Source: JAPYTU01 sp036166735 (GTDB taxonomy: Bacteria; Bacteroidota; Bacteroidia; Cytophagales; MED-G16). From it: DNA of 11,368 nucleotides. Position 1 is the first letter of the stretch; every line of letters begins with the position of its first letter. A program made the translations under genes and the position numbers. Of the stretch, positions 5,997 through 11,368 are shown piece by piece. Location of the stretch: positions 1 through 11,368 of the forward strand of contig JAYZHG010000129.1 of the NCBI GenBank assembly GCA_036166735.1, written 5' to 3'. The notes beneath the pieces were generated by a model, which was not told the origin of the DNA, did not search any database, and worked only from the letters and a program-made list of their open reading frames with translations.

Positions 5997-7604
5997 ATGA
6001 AAAATTTTAAATACATACTATTAACAACTATATTTACATTTATAGGTATATCTTGTGAGCAAGAAATGACAGAACTAAGTCCTTTCCCTTCGGAAGGTTA
6101 TAGTTCTCCAAGTGGTTCAAGCGGTAGTGCAAGCTTTGCCAAGTTTGCTACTATTGGCGGATCATATACAGCTGGCCTGATGGATGGAGCCCTCCATAAT
6201 TTTGGGCAAAGTCATTCTGTTGCTAAGTTAATTGCTAACCAACTTGCGTATGCTGGTGGTGCTGCAACGTTTAATCAACCAGATATTAATTCTGAAAATG
6301 GTTATATCGGTCCAGGTCCTGATGGGATTCCTGGAACATCTGATGACCAAGGAAGAACTTATTTGACACAAAGCGCTTCAACTGGAGCAATAGGTATAGG
6401 TTTTGCACCTGGTGATCTTATGTCTGTATTAACTCCTTACGGGGGAGATAAAACAGCTCTAAATAATTTTGCATTTCCTAACTCAGTATTGGCTATGTAC
6501 TTGACACCTCTTGCAGGTGGACCTAATGTACCAGCTAATCCTGCTTACAATTCATTTTTTGCTAGATTTGATGCTTCTGGAGCAACAGTTAGTCCATTAG
6601 GACAATTTATAGGTTCTGGTGCATCCTTCTTTATGTCATGGCTTGGACATTCTGACTTTCTTGGATACGTTGCAAGGGGTGGTGATCAAGCTCAGGTTCC
6701 AAAACCAGATGCTGCTACATTAGGAGGTTACTTTCAATCAGCCTTAGGAGGAATGATGCTTGCAAATCCTGTATGGAAAGGAGTTGTAGGAACAGTTCCT
6801 GATTTGTTAGCTGCGCCATACTTTCAGTTTATTGCTGCCACAGTAGCAAAACCAACTGAAATTATACCAATGGCAAATGATGCTACGCTAGCACAACTAC
6901 AAGGACTGGCTGCTGGATTTAATGCTCTTAATACTAGCTTAGCAGGTTTAGGGTATATAACTGCTCAAGAAGCAGGAATGAGAACACTATCATGGTCTGT
7001 TGGAGCAAATTCTATATTAGTTGAAGATGAATCTCTAACTGATTTAGGTCCTCTATGGGATGCTTTAGTTGGATTAGGTCTTTTAGATGCTGGTACAAGA
7101 GCTGCTTTAGAACCTTTTAGAATGGCAAGACAAGCTTTTGATGGAGAAATACTACCATTATCTGCTCAAGTAGTAATAGGTGTACCTGTTCATCCTAGTA
7201 TGCCAACTGCTGTGTACGGTGTTACTGTACCATTGCCAGATCAATATTTTTTAACTGGTGGAGAACTTGTAGAGTTTGAAACCGCTAGACAAACTTATAA
7301 TGCTGCAGTGGCTGGTGCCGTTGCTGCACTTGGTGGTGGAAGAGTTGCTGTAGCTGACTTTAACGGATATTTCGAGTCACTTGCTGGCGCTTCACCGTTC
7401 ACAAACAATAACGTGGTAGTAACTTATGATTTTGCTCCACCAACTGGAATGTGGTCTACTGATGGTATCCATCCAAATGCTAGAGGATATGCTTTAGTTG
7501 CAAACAAATTTATTGCTGCGATCAATGATAAGTTTGGGGCTAGTGTTCCTAGTGCTATGGTAGGTTCATATACAGGAGCTGCTTTACCAGTTACTGTGAA
7601 CTAA
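5997..7604 (+). CDS. SGNH/GDSL-hydrolase-like lipoprotein with altered catalytic blocks
   Basis: The ATG at 5997 (535 residues) is preferred over an upstream in-frame TTG at 5988 because it gives a standard lipoprotein signal, MKNFKYILLTTIFTFIGISC, with lipidated Cys20. The box GIS-C is relaxed. The residues after the Cys (EQEMTE) are acidic, as in Bacteroidota surface-export signals. A Ser/Gly linker follows, then an SGNH-type domain: block I GGSYTAG (54-60, Ser56 as nucleophile), a glycine-rich region, a block-III-like WLGHSDFLGY (Gly217-Asp220), and block V TDGIHPNARGY with Asp489 and His492. Full-length similarity, including the late VEDESLTDLG and LPDQYFLTGGE segments, is to a Bacteroidota lipoprotein family that usually shows GNS and GNND at those blocks. 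Here the second position of block I is Gly and the block-III Asn is Ser, so normal esterase activity is doubtful. It probably partners the receptor encoded upstream. Confidence 0.8.
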   Translation: MKNFKYILLTTIFTFIGISCEQEMTELSPFPSEGYSSPSGSSGSASFAKFATIGGSYTAGLMDGALHNFGQSHSVAKLIANQLAYAGGAATFNQPDINSENGYIGPGPDGIPGTSDDQGRTYLTQSASTGAIGIGFAPGDLMSVLTPYGGDKTALNNFAFPNSVLAMYLTPLAGGPNVPANPAYNSFFARFDASGATVSPLGQFIGSGASFFMSWLGHSDFLGYVARGGDQAQVPKPDAATLGGYFQSALGGMMLANPVWKGVVGTVPDLLAAPYFQFIAATVAKPTEIIPMANDATLAQLQGLAAGFNALNTSLAGLGYITAQEAGMRTLSWSVGANSILVEDESLTDLGPLWDALVGLGLLDAGTRAALEPFRMARQAFDGEILPLSAQVVIGVPVHPSMPTAVYGVTVPLPDQYFLTGGELVEFETARQTYNAAVAGAVAALGGGRVAVADFNGYFESLAGASPFTNNNVVVTYDFAPPTGMWSTDGIHPNARGYALVANKFIAAINDKFGASVPSAMVGSYTGAALPVTVN

Positions 7605-7628
7605 AAGTCAACTCTTTATGGTTATAAT

Positions 7629-7658
7629 AAAAAGGCTAACAATTGTTAGCCTTTTTTT
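7629..7658 (+). terminator. Rho-independent terminator of the receptor/lipoprotein operon
   Basis: A perfect inverted repeat, GGCTAAC (7634-7640) and GTTAGCC (7645-7651) around an AATT centre, is followed by seven T residues (7652-7658) and preceded by five A residues that extend the pairing. It lies 24 bases after the SGNH lipoprotein stop codon, as expected for an intrinsic terminator. Because the A-tract and T-tract are symmetric, it could also act on the opposite strand, though no minus-strand gene needs it. Only 14 bases separate its T-run from the next start codon. Confidence 0.9.
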
Positions 7659-7672
7659 ATTAAATTGTATTT

Positions 7673-8941
7673 ATGTCATTATCGAGAAGAAATTTTATAA
7701 ATAAATCATTTGCCGTAGGAAGTTTATTTCCACTTATCTCTATGGACTATGCTAAAATTTCAAAATTTAATTCTAATCTACATTCAAACAAACCATCAGA
7801 TGAACAATATTGGAATTCTATAGCTAAGCTATATCATCAAAATAAAGAATTTATAAATTTAGAATCTGGATATTTTAGTCCTTCACCTGAAATCGTAAAA
7901 AATTACTGGATAAACTTTGTTAATGACATTAATGAATCTCCCTCTTATTACATGAGGACAAGACAAAATGATCTAAGAGAAAAAGTAAGATCTAGACTAG
8001 CAAAATATTCAGGAGTTAGTAATGAAGAAATCTGCCTCACTAGAAATACTACTGAATCTATGAACATTATTATTCAAGGAATTAAATTAAATCAAGGAGA
8101 TGAAATCTTAAGAACAAACCTTGAATATCCAAACATGATTCAAGCTCTAGATATGAGAGAAAAAAGATTTGGAACAAAGATTCAAATCGTTGATATTCCA
8201 ATTCATCCTGAAAGCCAAGAACAAATAGTTAATCTGATCATAGATGCTATCAATCCAAAAACAAAAGTTCTACTCGTATCTCATATGGTATTCTTAAACG
8301 GACAAGTATTTCCTGTAAAAGACATCTGTAGAAAAGCTAGAGAAAAAGGTATAGAGACAATAGTTGATGGCGCACACTCATTTAGTCACGTCGATATGGA
8401 TATTTCCGATATAGGATGTGATTATTACGCTTCAAGCCTACACAAATGGCTTGGTGCTCCACTTGGAAATGGCTTATTATATGTTAAAAAAGATAAAATT
8501 AGTAGACTTTGGCCATTATTTGGAGATACAGAAAATGATGAAGATAACATCATGAAACTTGAACACTTTGGAACAAGACCATGTTCAAATCAAAATGGTA
8601 TAATAGCAGCAATTGACTTTAACCTAAAAATTGGAAAACAAAAAAAATCAGACAGATTAAAACAACTTCAAAGTCGTTGGACAAGTGCCCTTAAAAACAA
8701 AAACAATATTATACTAAATACACCTCTTGAAAAAGGTCAGTCATATGGAATAGCAAATGTTGGAGTAAAAGGAATGACTCCAATGGAATTATCTGACAAA
8801 TTATTTAATGAATACAAAATATTTACTGTTTCAATTAACGGAGATAGAGGAATTTATGGAATCAGAGTTTCTCCCAACTTATATTCTACTATGGATGATA
8901 TAGATAAATTTATTGAGGCAATGCTTAATATAGCGGCTTAG
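7673..8941 (+). CDS. Tat-signal class-V aminotransferase-fold PLP enzyme (isopenicillin-N-epimerase/cysteine-desulfurase-like)
   Basis: The 422-residue product is a fold-type-I PLP enzyme of the aminotransferase class V group. Visible landmarks are NLESGYFSPSP near residue 62, the cofactor-contacting LTRNTTESMNIII, LVSHMVFLNGQVFPV, Asp232 of VDGAHSFSHVD (pairs with the pyridine nitrogen), and the Schiff-base Lys258 in SSLHKWLGAPLGNGLL. The DGAHSFSHxD...CDYYASSLHKWLGAP layout is closest, from memory, to CefD-like epimerases rather than IscS/SufS, and no persulfide-cysteine loop is evident. The N-terminus SRRNFINKSFAVGSLFPLI carries a twin-arginine motif (Arg5-Arg6) and a hydrophobic stretch, suggesting export of the folded, cofactor-loaded enzyme; a clear AxA cleavage site is not seen. 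The start follows a terminator by 14 bases, and valS follows 18 bases after its stop. The substrate and reaction are not known. Confidence 0.85.
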   Translation: MSLSRRNFINKSFAVGSLFPLISMDYAKISKFNSNLHSNKPSDEQYWNSIAKLYHQNKEFINLESGYFSPSPEIVKNYWINFVNDINESPSYYMRTRQNDLREKVRSRLAKYSGVSNEEICLTRNTTESMNIIIQGIKLNQGDEILRTNLEYPNMIQALDMREKRFGTKIQIVDIPIHPESQEQIVNLIIDAINPKTKVLLVSHMVFLNGQVFPVKDICRKAREKGIETIVDGAHSFSHVDMDISDIGCDYYASSLHKWLGAPLGNGLLYVKKDKISRLWPLFGDTENDEDNIMKLEHFGTRPCSNQNGIIAAIDFNLKIGKQKKSDRLKQLQSRWTSALKNKNNIILNTPLEKGQSYGIANVGVKGMTPMELSDKLFNEYKIFTVSINGDRGIYGIRVSPNLYSTMDDIDKFIEAMLNIAA

Positions 8942-8959
8942 TCTTATTAATTTTAAGTT

Positions 8960-11368
8960 ATGTCACTAGCATCTAAGTATGATCCTGTTCAGATAGAAGA
9001 TAAATGGTATAAAATTTGGCAAGAAAAAGGTTTTTTTAATTCTAAACCTAATCCAGATAAAGAACCCTTCACAATAGTCATACCACCTCCTAATGTTACT
9101 GGAGTTCTACACATGGGACATATGCTAAACAACACCATTCAAGACATACTCACACGAAGAGCAAGGATGCAAGGAAAAGAAGCGTGTTGGATCCCTGGAA
9201 CTGATCACGCATCTATTGCAACAGAGGCAAAGGTGGTAGCTATGTTAAAAGAAAAAGGCATAGACAAAGAGTCTCTCTCAAGAGAAGAATTCCTAAAATA
9301 TGCTTGGGAATGGAAAGATAAATATGGAGGAATAATCTTAGAACAATTAAAAAAACTAGGAGCATCATGTGACTGGAAAAGAACAAAATTCACCATGGAT
9401 GAAGATCTCTCTAAGTCTGTTATCAGTGTTTTTATAGACTTATATGAAAAAGGTCATATATACAGAGGTATAAGAATGGTAAATTGGGATCCAGAGGGTA
9501 AAACAGCTCTTGCAGATGATGAAGTGATATATAGAGAGGTAGACTCACAATTATACTATATTAAGTACAAAATAAAAGAAACCAGTGACTCATTAATAAT
9601 AGCAACTACAAGACCCGAGACACTTCTTGGAGATACTGCTGTTTGTATACATCCAAATGATAATAGATTTAAAAAATATAAAGGCAAAAAAGCAATTGTT
9701 CCTCTTGTAAATAGGGAAGTTCCAATTATTGAAGATGAATACGTAGACATGGAATTTGGAACAGGTTGTCTTAAAGTAACTCCCTCCCACGATGAGAATG
9801 ACTATAAACTTGGTCAAAAACATAATCTTGAATCCATAGACATCTTTGATGATGAAGGAAAAATTAATAATAACGGAATACTATATACAGGAAAAGATAG
9901 GTTTAAGGTTAGAAAACAAATAATAAAAGACCTAGATAAAATCGGTCAACTTGAAAAAGTTGAAAACTATAAAAACAAAATTGGCTTCTCTGAGAGAACA
10001 GATGCTGTTGTAGAACCAAAAATATCTACTCAATGGTTCCTTAAAATGAAAGAAATAAAAAAACCTGCACTCCAAAATGTTCTTAACGATAACATACAAT
10101 TCCATCCCAAAAAACTTAAAAACATGTACAAGTCATGGATGGAAAATATTAATGACTGGTGCATATCAAGGCAACTATGGTGGGGACACCAAATCCCTGC
10201 ATACTACTTGCCTAACGGTAAATTTGTTGTAGCAGAAAATATAAAAGAAGCACTTAAAAAAGCTAAAAAAATTGACACTTCCATAACAATTAATGACTTA
10301 AAACAGGATGAAGACATACTTGATACATGGTTTTCTAGTTGGCTCTGGCCCATATCAGTATTTGATGGAATCAATAACCCTGATAATGAAGAAATTAAAT
10401 ACTACTACCCTACTTCTGATCTTGTAACTGCTCCTGAAATTATATTTTTCTGGGTTGCAAGAATGATAATATCAGGGTATGAGTATAGGAAAGAGATGCC
10501 ATTTAAAAATGTGTATTTCACTGGAATCGTAAGAGATGAAAAAAGAAGGAAAATGTCAAAATCTCTAGGAAATTCCCCTGACCCAATTGAACTCATGAAA
10601 AAATATGGAGCAGATGGAGTTAGATCAGGAATGCTTTTTAGCGCACCTGCTGGAAATGACCTCCTCTTTAATGAAAAGCTCTGTGAGCAAGGAAGAAATT
10701 TCTCAAATAAATTATGGAATGCCTTTAGACTTATAAAAGGTTTTAAAATTGGAAATAAAAAAGACAATAATAGAATTGTTATTGAATGGATAAACTCAAA
10801 ATTTAATGAAAAAATTAGTGAAGTAAATGATCACTTCTCCAAATACAGAATTTCAGATGCACTTCTCACGTTATACAAATTTGTTTGGGAAGATTTCTGT
10901 AATTGGTACTTAGAAATCATAAAAGACGAAGAAATAAATGAAAATACATATATAGAAACAATAAAAATTTTAGAAAAAATACTTAAAGCACTACACCCAT
11001 TTATGCCGTTCATTACTGAAGAACTATGGCATCTTATAGAAAACAAAAGAGAAGACTATGTGATTAATGCTACCTACCCAAAAAGTGATTCTTATGATAA
11101 TAAAATCAATGATAATTTTGATAAGACCTTTGATATTGTAACTAGTATAAGAAAAGCAAAATCAGACAATGGAATAAAACAAAAAGAAAAAATTTCACTA
11201 TCTGTAATTAACAAATCAGGATTTGACTATAACAATTTTAAAAATTTAATCTATAAGTTATCAAAAACTGAAAACCTAAAAGAAATAGATAAAGTAAAAA
11301 TAAATTGCCCATCACTTCTCTCTGGAGCAGACACAATATTTTTAGAAATAAATAAGTCTGAGAGCTCA
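8960..11368 (+). CDS. valS: Valyl-tRNA synthetase, C-terminus cut by window edge
   Basis: ValS charges tRNA-Val with valine and edits mis-activated threonine. An open frame of exactly 803 codons runs from ATG at 8960 to the window end. It shows PPPNVTGVLHMGH with the HIGH-type signature HMGH at 51-54, GTDHASIATEA (from 80), the editing-domain entry TRPETLLGDTAV (from 217), SERTDAVVEPKISTQWFLKM, DWCISRQLWWGHQIPAYY, DTWFSSWLWPISVF, and the ATP-binding loop RRKMSKSLGNSPDP with KMSKS at 531-535. An anticodon-binding helical domain follows (NKLWNAFRLIK, LHPFMPFITEELWH). Class members are usually about 870 residues, so roughly 70 residues, mainly the C-terminal coiled-coil tRNA-binding arm, lie outside the window. 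The sequence signatures are of Bacteroidota type. The start lies 18 bases after the PLP-enzyme gene on the same strand, with no terminator between, so readthrough is likely. Confidence 0.97.
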   Translation, partial: MSLASKYDPVQIEDKWYKIWQEKGFFNSKPNPDKEPFTIVIPPPNVTGVLHMGHMLNNTIQDILTRRARMQGKEACWIPGTDHASIATEAKVVAMLKEKGIDKESLSREEFLKYAWEWKDKYGGIILEQLKKLGASCDWKRTKFTMDEDLSKSVISVFIDLYEKGHIYRGIRMVNWDPEGKTALADDEVIYREVDSQLYYIKYKIKETSDSLIIATTRPETLLGDTAVCIHPNDNRFKKYKGKKAIVPLVNREVPIIEDEYVDMEFGTGCLKVTPSHDENDYKLGQKHNLESIDIFDDEGKINNNGILYTGKDRFKVRKQIIKDLDKIGQLEKVENYKNKIGFSERTDAVVEPKISTQWFLKMKEIKKPALQNVLNDNIQFHPKKLKNMYKSWMENINDWCISRQLWWGHQIPAYYLPNGKFVVAENIKEALKKAKKIDTSITINDLKQDEDILDTWFSSWLWPISVFDGINNPDNEEIKYYYPTSDLVTAPEIIFFWVARMIISGYEYRKEMPFKNVYFTGIVRDEKRRKMSKSLGNSPDPIELMKKYGADGVRSGMLFSAPAGNDLLFNEKLCEQGRNFSNKLWNAFRLIKGFKIGNKKDNNRIVIEWINSKFNEKISEVNDHFSKYRISDALLTLYKFVWEDFCNWYLEIIKDEEINENTYIETIKILEKILKALHPFMPFITEELWHLIENKREDYVINATYPKSDSYDNKINDNFDKTFDIVTSIRKAKSDNGIKQKEKISLSVINKSGFDYNNFKNLIYKLSKTENLKEIDKVKINCPSLLSGADTIFLEINKSESS

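Noticed and set aside
5988..7604. SGNH protein as a pseudogene
   Set aside because: The frame is full length with signal peptide, conserved segments and C-terminal Asp-x-x-His intact; only specific catalytic-block residues differ.
8942..8959. Promoter for valS in the short gap before it
   Set aside because: Eighteen AT-rich bases contain no TTG/TAnnTTTG pair; valS is more likely read from upstream or from a promoter within the preceding gene.
9205..9823. Three minus-strand frames of 63-76 codons inside valS
   Set aside because: All are antisense to continuous, conserved ValS sequence and overlap each other in part; no independent support.
10405..11046. Minus-strand frames of 120 and 71 codons inside valS
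   Set aside because: The first is antisense to the KMSKS region and the second to the anticodon-binding domain; coding signal belongs to valS.

Overview
The window comes from a very AT-rich member of the Bacteroidota, probably a Flavobacteriales-like or streamlined marine lineage. The evidence is a gliding-motility GldC homologue, a TonB-dependent receptor with an N-terminal carboxypeptidase-regulatory-like domain, a valyl-tRNA synthetase of the type I associate with Bacteroidota (GTDHASIATEA, RRKMSKS), and start codons without clear Shine-Dalgarno sequences. Genes are tightly packed, no spacer exceeds about 80 bases, and both ends of the window cut through a gene.

Layout. (1) Bases 1-1124, minus strand: the first 374 residues of a secreted, probably outer-membrane, protein with a HAPIG...GDHTH motif; its C-terminus lies outside the window. 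(2) A 66-base divergent spacer. (3) Bases 1191-3136, plus strand: an overlapping housekeeping operon, truB (tRNA pseudouridine-55 synthase), ribF (FAD/FMN synthesis, TTG start) and gldC. (4) Bases 3218-7604: a two-gene outer-membrane unit, a 921-residue TonB-dependent receptor followed 13 bases later by an SGNH/GDSL-like lipoprotein, closed by a strong intrinsic terminator at 7629-7658. (5) Bases 7673-8941: a class-V aminotransferase-fold PLP enzyme with a twin-arginine signal. (6) From 8960 to the window end: valS, lacking roughly its last 70 codons.

Most genes are ordinary. The part most worth following up is the receptor/SGNH-lipoprotein pair. By gene order it resembles a SusC/SusD arrangement with an SGNH fold in the SusD position. 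The SGNH protein keeps the Ser and the Asp-x-x-His but has lost the usual residues in the two glycine/asparagine blocks (GGS instead of GDS or GNS, GHSD instead of GxND), so it may be a binding or modified-specificity lipoprotein rather than a standard esterase. This unit also looks less AT-rich than the lysine/isoleucine/asparagine-rich genes around it. No RNA gene, CRISPR array, insertion sequence or phage-like gene was seen.
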